Assembly: GCA_902774275.1 (NCBI GenBank)
Contig: CACYHN010000011.1
Location: 1-44,565, forward strand
From: an uncultured Bacteroidales bacterium
GTDB lineage: Bacteria > Bacteroidota > Bacteroidia > Bacteroidales > Bacteroidaceae
Direction: 5' to 3'
DNA: 44,565 bases
Below the pieces are notes generated by a model that was not told where the DNA came from, did not search any database, and saw nothing but the letters and a program-made list of their open reading frames with translations. Below, one piece after another: positions 1 through 7,790 of this stretch. A program made the translations under genes and the position numbers. Within the stretch, counting starts at the first letter, position 1, and every line of letters begins with the position of its first letter.

Positions 1-1
1 G

Positions 2-277
2 AAGAGTACACCGGCTACCACACCGTATGCCCTTGCATCTGAACAGTTTGTTATTGAGATAGATCCGCGTATGCCCGATATGGGTAACCATACATCACCC
101 GGCAACGAGGCCCTCCGGCTTCAGGCCGATGGCAGCTACCTGGGTAATGTAAACCTGACTATGACCGGCAGATGGCGTATCCATCTTACCATTAAGGATA
201 AGGATGGAAACGTTGTTGCCGGCGGCGATAACCTGAGCGACGGTTTCAGCTCGCTCTATTGGGAAGTAACAATTTGA
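2..277 (+). CDS. YtkA/FixH-like domain protein, C-terminal part (cut by window edge)
   Basis: The reading frame is open to the left edge, so only the last 91 residues are visible and the start lies outside. The segment with MPDMGNH, a GSYLGNVNLTMTGRWRIHLTI-type stretch and KDKDGNVV resembles the YtkA-like/FixH fold, a periplasmic beta-sandwich seen in copper handling and cbb3 oxidase assembly proteins. It ends 28 bases before the ATG of a copper-type TonB receptor, which fits a shared metal-uptake role. The family is recognised from pattern only; the copper role is inferred from the neighbour. Confidence 0.6.
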   Translation, partial: KSTPATTPYALASEQFVIEIDPRMPDMGNHTSPGNEALRLQADGSYLGNVNLTMTGRWRIHLTIKDKDGNVVAGGDNLSDGFSSLYWEVTI

Positions 278-1463
278 CGTTTTGTGTTTTAGTTTTGTTT
301 TCAAGATGCTGGAAACGGTTTTATTGACAACAGTATTGATGAGTGATACGGTAGTACCTGACAAGGTGCAGAACCTTGATGAGGTGGTTATCGTATCAGA
401 TGAGGGGAGAGGCCGTAAACGCTCCGTAAAGGGGCAGGTGGCCAGCATCGATGAACATCTGGGTGAACTGCGTAATGTCAACCTGGTTCGCAGGGGGTCT
501 TACGCATGGGAACCCGTTGTCAACAACATGCAGACAGAAAGGCTGTCAACGACCATTGACGGAATGAAGATTTTCTATGCATGTACTGACAAGATGGATC
601 CTGTCACGTCCTATGTTGAGAGTGGTAACCTACAGAGTATCAGTCTCAACTCAGGACTTGACGGCAGCCTTGATTTGAAACTGCGTAAGATTGGTTTTGA
701 AGCCAATCCACGACAGATAAATCTGTCGGCAGGACACGAGTGGAACGGACATCTGCAGGTTTATGGTGCCGATGCGGCATTCAGCGGCCGCAGGGCTTAC
801 CTTAACACCGGCGTGTTTTCTCGTGCTGCCGACTGCTACCAGGTGGGCGGCGGACAGCTGCTCAACTATTCACAATTCAGTAAGGTCAATCTCTTTGCCA
901 ACGCAGGAGTGCGCCTGGGTTACCCGGCGCTGAACATGGATGTATCAAAAGCGCAGGGATTCATTACATCGCTCTCATACAAGCACCGGTTCAGCGGTGC
1001 CGGCTGGGAGACCAAGGCATATTACAACCATATAATCCATATCATGGATGATACCACGCGTCCTGATGTGGCCATCCATATGGATATGCCGGGTGACAGC
1101 TGGACTACAGGTCTGTACAGCTTGCTTACCACATCCTTAGGCGGTGAGTCAAGGGTACAGCATGATGTGGCTGTGAACTATGACCTCTACTACAACCGCC
1201 TGTTTGCCGATATGACCATGTATCCCGGTGGCGCTGCTCCCATGTATATGGTCACCTGGCCCGATGTGGGTACACTCAATACCGGCCTTGCTTTGACGGA
1301 TAACGTGAGTATTGATGAGAGGCAGTCTCTGCGCCTGTCAGGCAAGTTGGCATGGCAGCAGCAGCGTCTCAACAATGAGGAGGGGTATAGCGGTCAGAAA
1401 GTATTCTTTCCGCTCATGACAGACTCCTACCATCAGACCACCGGCCGCATAGCCGCTAGCTAT

Positions 1464-1496
1464 CAATTCTCAATTTTCAATTCTCAATTCTCAATT
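1464..1496 (+). repeat. Heptanucleotide tandem repeat (CAATTCT)n inside the receptor gene, tract 1
   Basis: About 4.7 copies of the 7-bp unit CAATTCT, one with CAATTTT. The tract is 33 bp, so the frame is kept, and it encodes a QFSIFNS-type peptide. Because 7 is not a multiple of 3, gain or loss of one copy would shift the frame. Confidence 0.85.
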
Positions 1497-1628
1497 GGAA
1501 CAGGTTGGGGAAGCCGTGCACCCACAGTAACTGAGGCTTACGGCTATTACCTGAACAATACCTTTGACCAGTATGACTACATAGGTAACCCACACCTTAA
1601 GAACGAGTCCGCCTTTGAACTGAACGCT

Positions 1629-1669
1629 AATTCTCAATTTTCAATTCTCAATTCTCAATTCTCAATTCT
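1629..1669 (+). repeat. Heptanucleotide tandem repeat (CAATTCT)n inside the receptor gene, tract 2
   Basis: About 5.9 copies of the same unit, one with CAATTTT. It encodes two copies of the heptapeptide NSQFSIL in the barrel and is the longest of the four tracts. No triplet in any frame of this strand of the repeat is a stop codon. Confidence 0.85.
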
Positions 1670-2176
1670 CATTGATGCCAACGTGTTCCTGTTCAAAGAC
1701 TACATAATAGGCCGTCTGGACGACCGTCTGTCGGCCATGACCGTAGGTGCAGAGGGTGTCAAGGTTTACCGTAACCTGGATCATGCCACCATAGCCAACC
1801 TGTCACTTACGGCAGATTGGCAGCTCACGGAGAGGCTTGCCTGGAGCGGTAAGGTTAGCTACAGTCTGGGACGTGATGATGAGGACAATCCGCTGCCTGG
1901 AACTGGAGTACAGTTACCGTCATCTCCAGACCAGAGTGGAGGTCAAAGGCAATGCTGACCAGACTGATTATGCCGCCCGTTATGGCGAGACTAAGACTCC
2001 CGCCTGGACCATAGTAAACCTCTCTGCATCTTATCAGTTCACAAATTACTCAATTCGTGCCGGTGTAGAGAACCTGTTTGACAAGAGATACTCATCATAC
2101 TCTGATTGGAACAACATACCCCAAAAGGGTCGCAATATTTACTTAAATTTGTCAGTTGAACTGTAATAATACAGAT

Positions 2177-3379
2177 ATGAGAAGAACATTGATTTGGATT
2201 GGGGTACTTGTGATTGGTGCCGTATTGGGGTTGTTCGGTATTGAATGGCTGGATAAGTCCATGGAGTATGTGGCTTTGGTATATACACGTCTGTTCCAAT
2301 TGTTGGCTGTACCAACCATCGTACTTGCTGTAATAACCACATTCGCTACATTCGGATCCAACGGGTCCGGAAAGATTTTCGGGCGCACCATAACCTATAC
2401 TTTGCTTACCACTGTTGCAGCAGCCGCGGTAGGAGCCATACTTTATGTCCTGATTGCGCCGGGTAACCTTCCTGCTTCCGTTATCAGTGACAATTCTCAA
2501 TTCTCCGCTCTCAATTCTCAATTATCGTACTCTGACCATGTTGTCAGTATAATTCCAAACAACATCATCAGACCGTTCCTTGAAGGTAACGTGCTGTCCC
2601 TGTTGCTGCTCTCATTTGCGGTTGGCATAGGACTTTCCAAACTGCCTGATTCTGAGAACAAGGCAGTAGTTGTCAAAGGATTGCTTGGGCTGCAGGACCT
2701 GCTGTTCCTGCTCATACGCGGCCTTATCTGGACACTGCCCCTTGGCATCGTGGCCTTCTCTGCACAGCTTTCTGCCCAGATATCGGCAGGAGTTATAGCT
2801 GATTCGATAGGTAAATACGTTCTGGTGGTTCTGGGAGGCAACGTTATCCAATTCTTTGTGGTGCTGCCCCTGTTTCTGCTGGTACGCGGACTCAACCCCA
2901 TTCATGTGTTGAGCCGCATGACTCCTGCTGTACTGATGGCCCTCTTTACAAAGAGCAGCGCTGCAACTCTGCCTGTTACGATGGAATCGGCTGAGAACCG
3001 TCTGGGAGTGCGTAAGGAGGTGTCCCGTTTTGTGTTGCCCATCTGCACCACCATCAATATGAACGGTTGCGCGGCATTCATACTGGTAACGTCATTGTTT
3101 GTCATGCAGAATGGCGGTACACCGCTTACGCTTGGAACCATACTGCTGTGGATACTTATTTCGGTGGTATCGGCCGTAGGTAATGCAGGCGTTCCCATGG
3201 GCTGTTTCTTCCTCACGCTTTCGCTGATGTCAGGTATTGGCGCACCGGTGGCCATCCTGGGTGTAATCCTTCCTATCTATACTGTAATTGATATGGTTGA
3301 GACGGCTGAGAATGTATGGTCAGACTCATGTGTGACCTCTATGGTCAACCATGACGTTGCTGTACAGGAGAATAATTAG
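2177..3379 (+). CDS. Dicarboxylate/amino acid:cation symporter (SLC1/DAACS family)
   Basis: An inner-membrane symporter of the GltP/SLC1 fold, about 400 residues with many hydrophobic segments, close to family length. Landmarks are the serine-rich hairpin motif FTKSSAATLPVT, the TM7 motif TTINMNGCA, the second hairpin VGNAGVPMG, and the TM8 segment TVIDMVETAENVWSD. Compared with aspartate carriers (NMDGT in TM7, DMGRT in TM8), the TM7 Asp is Asn and the side-chain-binding Arg is Glu, so an acidic substrate is unlikely. The ATG at 2177 is preferred to the TTG at 2156 because it lies 10 bases after the receptor stop and begins a normal first TM (RRTLIWIGVLVIG). The loop after TM3 carries an in-frame CAATTCT repeat tract. 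It is probably co-transcribed with the receptor. Confidence 0.85.
   Translation: MRRTLIWIGVLVIGAVLGLFGIEWLDKSMEYVALVYTRLFQLLAVPTIVLAVITTFATFGSNGSGKIFGRTITYTLLTTVAAAAVGAILYVLIAPGNLPASVISDNSQFSALNSQLSYSDHVVSIIPNNIIRPFLEGNVLSLLLLSFAVGIGLSKLPDSENKAVVVKGLLGLQDLLFLLIRGLIWTLPLGIVAFSAQLSAQISAGVIADSIGKYVLVVLGGNVIQFFVVLPLFLLVRGLNPIHVLSRMTPAVLMALFTKSSAATLPVTMESAENRLGVRKEVSRFVLPICTTINMNGCAAFILVTSLFVMQNGGTPLTLGTILLWILISVVSAVGNAGVPMGCFFLTLSLMSGIGAPVAILGVILPIYTVIDMVETAENVWSDSCVTSMVNHDVAVQENN
2491..2523 (+). repeat. CAATTCT repeat tract inside the symporter gene
   Basis: Two copies of CAATTCT, a 5-base interruption (CCGCT), then a further CTCAATTCTCAATT. It encodes NSQFSALNSQL in the predicted extramembrane loop between TM3 and TM4, and the reading frame is maintained. 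Confidence 0.8.
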
Positions 3380-3426
3380 CATTCACTTGCAAATAAGAGC
3401 CGGATGGAGTATTTTTGGGTTCTGAT

Positions 3427-4869
3427 ATGAATGTAGAACTCAGAGATCTTTTCCGGCAGTATGCCGGGGCCGATGTGGAGTCTGCAACCCGTCTGACGGC
3501 TGCGGGTTCTAACCGTGTATATTACCGTCTGGGCTTATCAGGCGGTAAAACCGTTGTAGGTGTAGAGGGTACCAATGCGGATGAGAACAGGGCGTTTCTG
3601 AGCATAGGACGTCATTTGCGTGACGCCGGCCTGCTGGTACCTGAGATTCTGGCAGTGTCAGACAGCCGCATGTGCTATCTCCTGCAGGACCTTGGTGACA
3701 TTTCACTGTTCTCTCTTATGGAGAGCGCCCGTGAAAGCGGTGAGTATAGCGCTGAGCAGACCGCCCTGCTTGAAAAGGTGATGCATCTGCTGCCGGATCT
3801 CCAGTTCAAGGGTGGCGCAGGGCTGGATTACAGCGTCTGTTTTCCGTGTGAGTCATTTGACCACCGCAGCATATTCTGGGACCTGAACTATTTTAAGTAC
3901 TCGTTCCTTAAGGCAACCGGACTTGAGTTTCATGAGGCCCGTCTTGAGGATGATTTTGAGAGGTTTGCATCGGTCCTGCTTGCCGATGCCCCCTACGACA
4001 CGTTCATGTACCGTGATTTTCAGGCACGTAATGTAATGGTATTGGATGGTGAGCCTTGGTTCATAGATTTTCAGGGTGGTCGCCGCGGGCCTGTGGAATA
4101 TGATGTGGCATCATTCCTTTGGCAGGCTCGTGCCGCATATCCCGCCCAGTTGCGTGAGCACCTTATAGATGTATATATTGACTCGCTTGGGCGTTACCGC
4201 AAGGTTGACGGCAAGGCGTTCCGCCACGGACTGATGCACTTTGTGCTGTTCCGTACGCTGCAGGTGCTGGGAGCCTACGGGTTCCGTGGTTATTTTGAGC
4301 GCAAGCAGCATTTCATAGAGAGTATACCCGGAGCCATCCGTAATCTTAAAGATTTGCTTGATGCCGGTGTGGGCTCTGTGGAGTATCCTTATCTTGTTGA
4401 AGTGTTACGCGGGCTTGTAGAACTGCCTCAGTTTGCTCCCGCACAGCCGGCCGACGGCAAACTTACAGTCCGTGTAATGAGTTTCAGTTACCGTAAGGGC
4501 GGAATACCTGAGGACCCCAGCGGCAACGGAGGCGGATTCGTGTTTGACTGCCGTGCCATGCATAACCCCGGCAAGTATGAGCAGTACAAGAAAATTACCG
4601 GGGCTGATGCTCCCGTGATAGAGTTCCTGGAGAGTCAGGGTGAGGTACAGCGTTATCTGGATAATGTCTATGGCTTGGTGGATCCGGCTGTTGACAAATA
4701 CATTGAGCGCGGATTTCTGAACCTGATGGTTGCATTTGGCTGTACCGGTGGTCAGCATCGGTCATTATATTGCGCCAACCATCTGGCTGAGCACTTGAAA
4801 GAGAAGTACGCAGACAGGATTCACATAGTGCTTGAACATCGCGAACAGAAAGTACGTAAGGAGTTATGA
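3427..4869 (+). CDS. Sugar kinase (APH-fold, AmgK-like) fused to a RapZ C-terminal domain
   Basis: A two-domain cytoplasmic protein. Residues about 1-330 form an aminoglycoside-phosphotransferase-fold kinase, with catalytic YRDFQARN near residue 197 and the metal-binding FIDFQGGRRGPVEYD downstream, the pattern of AmgK-type anomeric MurNAc/GlcNAc kinases. From about residue 344 it matches the C-terminal half of RapZ: SFSYRKGGIP, FVFDCRAMHNPG, VIEFLES and GCTGGQHRS. In E. coli that half binds GlcN6P and the GlmZ RNA. The RapZ N-terminal P-loop half is absent. The next gene overlaps by 4 bases (ATGA) and is MurU-like, so the pair probably turns salvaged MurNAc into UDP-MurNAc. ATG 3427 is preferred to TTG 3415. 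The exact sugar is inferred. Confidence 0.85.
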   Translation: MNVELRDLFRQYAGADVESATRLTAAGSNRVYYRLGLSGGKTVVGVEGTNADENRAFLSIGRHLRDAGLLVPEILAVSDSRMCYLLQDLGDISLFSLMESARESGEYSAEQTALLEKVMHLLPDLQFKGGAGLDYSVCFPCESFDHRSIFWDLNYFKYSFLKATGLEFHEARLEDDFERFASVLLADAPYDTFMYRDFQARNVMVLDGEPWFIDFQGGRRGPVEYDVASFLWQARAAYPAQLREHLIDVYIDSLGRYRKVDGKAFRHGLMHFVLFRTLQVLGAYGFRGYFERKQHFIESIPGAIRNLKDLLDAGVGSVEYPYLVEVLRGLVELPQFAPAQPADGKLTVRVMSFSYRKGGIPEDPSGNGGGFVFDCRAMHNPGKYEQYKKITGADAPVIEFLESQGEVQRYLDNVYGLVDPAVDKYIERGFLNLMVAFGCTGGQHRSLYCANHLAEHLKEKYADRIHIVLEHREQKVRKEL

Positions 4870-5612
4870 ATGCTCTTATTCTTGCAGCAGGGCTGGGCAC
4901 ACGCCTGGGTGAGCTTACATCAGACCGTCCCAAGGCGCTGGTTGAGGTGGCCGGGCATACCATGCTTGAGCATCAACTTAAGCATTTGCATTCTGCCGGT
5001 TTTGATCATTTTGTAATCAACATACACCATTTTGCTGCTTCCGTGCGTGAGTTTCTTGAGGCTCACGGCAATTTCGGGCTTGACATACGCCTGTCCGATG
5101 AGAGCGGTCTGCTGCTTGATACAGGAGGTGGCATCCGCAAGGCAATGCGTCTGTTTGATGATGACCAGCCCGTGTTGGTGCATAACGTTGACATCTTTTC
5201 CTGTGTTGATTTGAAGGCTCTTTATTATGGTCACATCAAGAGTGGGGCAGACTCTACCCTGTTGGTGGCTCAGCGCTCTACATCCCGTTACCTCTATTTT
5301 GATTCTGAGGGCTTGCTTCGCGGCTGGAGCAATGAGAAGACTGGCCAGGTACGCTCCCCGTATCCGGGATTTGACAAGTCCCAGTTTACGCCTTGCGCAT
5401 TCCAGGGTATTCATGTGGTATCACGTTCATTGCTGCCGTTGCTTGACGCCATACCTGAACAAAAGTTCTCAATAACTGATTTCTATGTTGACAACGCCGC
5501 CCATTTGAGACTGCGTTCGGTCGTATCGGACCCAAAGGATTGGGTGGATGCGGGCAAACCCGAGACCCTTGCTGCAGCGGCAGCAGTAACCCGTTTATGG
5601 AAAGATGAGTAA
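4866..5612 (+). CDS. murU: MurU-like sugar-1-phosphate nucleotidyltransferase
   Basis: A 248-residue NTP_transferase. The N-terminal nucleotide-binding signature is LILAAGLGTRLGELTSDRPKA, then LVEVAGHTMLEHQL, a DTGGGIRKA loop, and an acidic metal motif HNVDIFS in place of the common NGD. Length and the LxTGGGI loop fit MurU (MurNAc-1-phosphate uridylyltransferase) rather than larger GlmU-type enzymes. It is translationally coupled to the kinase/RapZ fusion by ATGA. The product would be UDP-MurNAc (or a related UDP sugar) feeding peptidoglycan synthesis and bypassing the fosfomycin-sensitive MurA step. Substrate assignment rests mainly on the gene pair. Confidence 0.8.
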   Translation: MNALILAAGLGTRLGELTSDRPKALVEVAGHTMLEHQLKHLHSAGFDHFVINIHHFAASVREFLEAHGNFGLDIRLSDESGLLLDTGGGIRKAMRLFDDDQPVLVHNVDIFSCVDLKALYYGHIKSGADSTLLVAQRSTSRYLYFDSEGLLRGWSNEKTGQVRSPYPGFDKSQFTPCAFQGIHVVSRSLLPLLDAIPEQKFSITDFYVDNAAHLRLRSVVSDPKDWVDAGKPETLAAAAAVTRLWKDE

Positions 5613-6312
5613 CATACTTAAAGAACAGATAACTGCACTTGCTGACCCGTCACAGGTTGAGGGCTTGATGCGTTTCTTCAAGACAGGTCCCGGCCAGTAT
5701 GGTGAGGGTGATAGGTTCCTTGGCATTAAAGTGCCGGTAACTCGCTCCGTCGTTAAGGAGTGCTGGAAAGACGTGGGCTTTACGGAACTTGAGGAGTGCA
5801 TAATGAGTGAGTATCATGAGATACGCTTGGCTGCGCTTTTGGCACTGGTTCAGATATTCAGTCATGCCAAGAAGAACCCGGCATTGCAGAAACAGTGCAT
5901 AGACTTTTATCTGTCGCACACCGACCGCATAAATAACTGGGACCTTGTTGACCTGTCATGCTATGAGCTCATCGGTTCATGGCTGCTTGATAAGGACCGC
6001 ACCCTGCTCTATGACCTGGCCCGCAGCGGCCGCAACATCTGGGAGCAGCGCATAGGAATGGTAAGCACCATGCAGTTCATCCGTCACGGCCAGACCGCCG
6101 ATACCTACGCCATTGCCGATATCCTGCTCAATCATAAGCATGACCTCATCCAGAAAGCAGTAGGCTGGCTGCTCCGTGAAGCCGGCAAGCGTAATCCCGA
6201 TGCCTTACGCCAATGGCTTGAGCCCCGCGCTCACACCATGCCCCGCACCGCCCTGCGCTACGCAATCGAGAAATTCCCCGACTCCGAGCGCCGCGCCTGG
6301 CTCTCAAAGTGA
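5605..6312 (+). CDS. alkD: DNA alkylation repair glycosylase AlkD
   Basis: A 235-residue all-helical HEAT-repeat DNA glycosylase that excises alkylated (N3/N7) purines. The active-site residues known from Bacillus AlkD are recognisable: Trp112 and Asp116 in NNWDLVDLS, Arg149 in WEQRIGM, and Trp188 in KAVGWLLRE. It overlaps the end of the nucleotidyltransferase gene by 8 bases, so it is likely the last gene of that operon. Its stop codon touches a 12-bp perfect inverted repeat. Confidence 0.92.
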   Translation: MSNILKEQITALADPSQVEGLMRFFKTGPGQYGEGDRFLGIKVPVTRSVVKECWKDVGFTELEECIMSEYHEIRLAALLALVQIFSHAKKNPALQKQCIDFYLSHTDRINNWDLVDLSCYELIGSWLLDKDRTLLYDLARSGRNIWEQRIGMVSTMQFIRHGQTADTYAIADILLNHKHDLIQKAVGWLLREAGKRNPDALRQWLEPRAHTMPRTALRYAIEKFPDSERRAWLSK

Positions 6313-6338
6313 CCCATTAGGGACAGTCCCTAATGGGT
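6312..6338. terminator. Perfect 12-bp inverted repeat after alkD
   Basis: ACCCATTAGGGA, a CAG loop, then TCCCTAATGGGT. There is no clear U-run on the + side. It lies at the original meeting point of alkD (+) and the displaced fic 3' end (-), whose stop codon TAG (6332-6330) lies inside the stem. It is best read as the old convergent terminator. Confidence 0.6.
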
Positions 6339-6343
6339 GATGG

Positions 6344-6384
6344 AGGTTTTAGGACGGGATTGCTTCTTCTTTTGGGCAATCTCG
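6344..6384 (-). repeat. 41-bp direct repeat, left copy: displaced 3' end of fic (att-like)
   Basis: 40 of 41 bases match 21859-21899, the end of the intact fic gene. Read on the minus strand it encodes EIAQKKKQSRPKT and then continues SITH with a TAG stop at 6332-6330, so this is the native fic C-terminus left behind. The single difference (CAA/CAG) is synonymous. It marks the left boundary of the accessory island. Confidence 0.85.
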
Positions 6385-6435
6385 ATTTTTATGATATGAA
6401 TAATTTAGCGCCGTCTAAAAATAATGCAGAAAATG

Positions 6436-6464
6436 TTTGTTTTTACATTTTTTAAATATATTTG
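6436..6464 (+). promoter_or_regulatory. Candidate Bacteroidetes promoter for the island operon
   Basis: TATATTTG (6457-6464) fits the -7 box TAnnTTTG, with a TTTG at 6436-6439 as a possible -33 element. The 17-base spacing is slightly short. Transcription would begin near 6470, giving a leader of about 150-250 nt before UpxY. Confidence 0.5.
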
Positions 6465-6622
6465 CAGATATCATGATAGAAATCGTTGCTGACATTGTCT
6501 GCATGAAAAGGAATCAGCCTTGCATGGCGGATTAGTATCAGTGAGTGCCCGCGTTTTCAGTTTCGTGATATTCCAATTAATGCTTACAGCTTAGGGTACG
6601 GGCAATTTTTGTTTTCAACACA
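6465..6622 (+). promoter_or_regulatory. Long 5' leader of the UpxY-led operon
   Basis: No gene is seen here; apart from the fic remnant and promoter above, this is the content of the 310-base gap after alkD. A TGCCCG (6545-6550) can pair with CGGGCA (6599-6604), which is followed by a T-rich run, a weak attenuator-like arrangement. Further short stems (GAAGG/CCTTC near 6645-6663, CCCCTGT 6691-6697 with ACAGGGG 6716-6722) fall at the start of the annotated coding frame, so the leader may extend to a GTG start at 6722. UpxY proteins act on the leader of their own operon, which makes this the probable target. Confidence 0.35.
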
Positions 6623-7285
6623 TTGTCTAATGTGGTAAACCGTGAAGGCGGTTTGAATCCTTCGAGCGCGGCTTTAACCTCCGTAGCTCTCCCCTGTAAT
6701 AAGGACTCTCAGCCAACAGGGGTGTCCGTAAGGTATGCATATGATGAAAAAAAGAAATGGTATGTGTTTAGAGCTACTTATGGACGTGAAACGAAAGCTT
6801 TTTCTTATCTGGAATCAAAGGGAATAGAAGCATATTTGCCTCAGCGTTGGACAGTCAAGCAGCGTGAAGGTGTCACTAAGCGTGTAAGGGAACCATTGTT
6901 GCCTAACTTGTTATTTGCTTATTGTAGTTCGGAGCAGGCAGAGATGTTTGTAAAACATACCGCCGATCTCCAGTACCTAAATTATTACTACAATCGCCTT
7001 CAGTCTGAACCTGATGGCAAGAATCCTCCACTAACCGTCAAATATGACCAGATGATGAATTTTATTGCGGTTACATCGGCCCCGAATGAACATATCCGTG
7101 TAGTGGACGCATCTAAATGTCATTTTAAAAACGGTGATAAGGTGCGTGTTACAAACGGGGCGTTTATTGGCGTTGAGGGTAAGGTGGCCAGAGTATCGGG
7201 CCAGCAGCGTGTGGTGGTTGAGATTGATGGTTTGTGCGCAATAGCCACAGCCTATATCCCCACTGCATTTCTTGAAAAAAGTTGA
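6623..7285 (+). CDS. upxY: UpxY-family transcription antiterminator (NusG-like)
   Basis: A NusG-N domain begins at KKWYVFRATYGRETKAF and continues through IEAYLPQRWTV and REPLLPNLLFAY. A KOW-like segment follows (GDKVRVTNGAFIGVEGKVARV). UpxY proteins are operon-specific processive antiterminators normally encoded first in Bacteroides capsule loci. Here the same position is held, but no polysaccharide gene follows; downstream are a TIR/FGE cluster and the RyR operon, all co-oriented. The only in-frame starts are TTG 6623, GTG 6632 and GTG 6722. The first 33 residues before VSVRYAYDEKKKWYV look unlike UpxY N-termini, so GTG 6722 is possible. No UpxZ partner is visible. Confidence 0.85.
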   Translation: MSNVVNREGGLNPSSAALTSVALPCNKDSQPTGVSVRYAYDEKKKWYVFRATYGRETKAFSYLESKGIEAYLPQRWTVKQREGVTKRVREPLLPNLLFAYCSSEQAEMFVKHTADLQYLNYYYNRLQSEPDGKNPPLTVKYDQMMNFIAVTSAPNEHIRVVDASKCHFKNGDKVRVTNGAFIGVEGKVARVSGQQRVVVEIDGLCAIATAYIPTAFLEKS

Positions 7286-7313
7286 TGTATATATTTGATT
7301 AAAACCAGCATAT

Positions 7314-7790
7314 ATGAAACTTGATATTGATCGACTTGAATCTCTGTGTAAAGATAGGGAAGAAAAGCTACTAAAGGGCTATTTTTATAATCTTGTGAAG
7401 GAGGCTGCACAAGAAAGGCCAGAGTATATAGGAAAATACACGCCGGATCTGCCTTACAAAATCGAATCGGAATATCGCGAATATCTGGATTTTCTTGTCA
7501 GACAGTTATTCCCGGAGGATGAAACGATAAGTGTAGATAACTTCCTTGACGAGGAAAAACTGCGCACTCTTATAACAGATGATGATAGAGAGATCATTCA
7601 GACAGCGTATGAAAAGGCCATGAAGAGATCCGTTGTAGAAAGGCTGACAAAAACCAATCACAAGGATGTAACTTTTTACAAAGGACTTTTGGAGGCCCAC
7701 GCCAAAGACCTTTTGTTGGTGATGCGCACTGATTTTCTGGAGGAATTGACAGGTAAGTATATTAGGAATAAGACTTTTGAGGAGGAATGA
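7314..7790 (+). CDS. Uncharacterised charged helical protein, coupled to the TIR gene
   Basis: 158 residues, very rich in Glu, Lys, Asp and Leu, with no signal peptide or membrane segment, so probably cytosolic and mostly alpha-helical. I do not recognise a family. The last codons overlap the start of the TIR-TM-FGE gene (ATGA at 7787), which predicts coupled translation and a physical or regulatory link, for example an adaptor or inhibitor of the TIR protein. That role is inference. Confidence 0.75.
   Translation: MKLDIDRLESLCKDREEKLLKGYFYNLVKEAAQERPEYIGKYTPDLPYKIESEYREYLDFLVRQLFPEDETISVDNFLDEEKLRTLITDDDREIIQTAYEKAMKRSVVERLTKTNHKDVTFYKGLLEAHAKDLLLVMRTDFLEELTGKYIRNKTFEEE

Larger units (their letters stand above)
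306..2166 (+). pseudogene. OprC-like TonB-dependent copper receptor, frameshifted near 1895-1910
   Basis: This is an outer-membrane beta-barrel receptor. It has a TonB-box-like LDEVVIV near residue 24, a plug with TTIDGMKIFYACTDKMDP, and a C-terminal ENLFDKRY...NLSVEL barrel end. The plug CTDKM (Cys93, Met97 from ATG 306) and a barrel HIM (His245, Met247) match the CxxxM plus HxM copper-binding signature of the OprC/NosA family. The first frame runs to a stop at 1958. Homology stops after DDEDNPLPG near 1895 and resumes in the next frame at LELEYSYRH, continuing to 2166, so one indel, probably with loss of some codons, breaks the gene. It could be a real mutation or an assembly error. Two in-frame CAATTCT repeat tracts lie in the barrel. 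The 558-aa frame has a TTG start at 282; ATG 306 is preferred. The signal peptide is weak. Confidence 0.8.

Noticed and set aside
1464-1669. The CAATTCT tracts could be taken for a CRISPR-like array
   Set aside because: The unit is 7 bp with no spacers, is translated in frame, and has no cas genes nearby.
6650-6660. GGTTTGAATCC resembles a tRNA T-arm
   Set aside because: No acceptor, D or anticodon arms can be formed around it, and it lies at the start of the UpxY frame.
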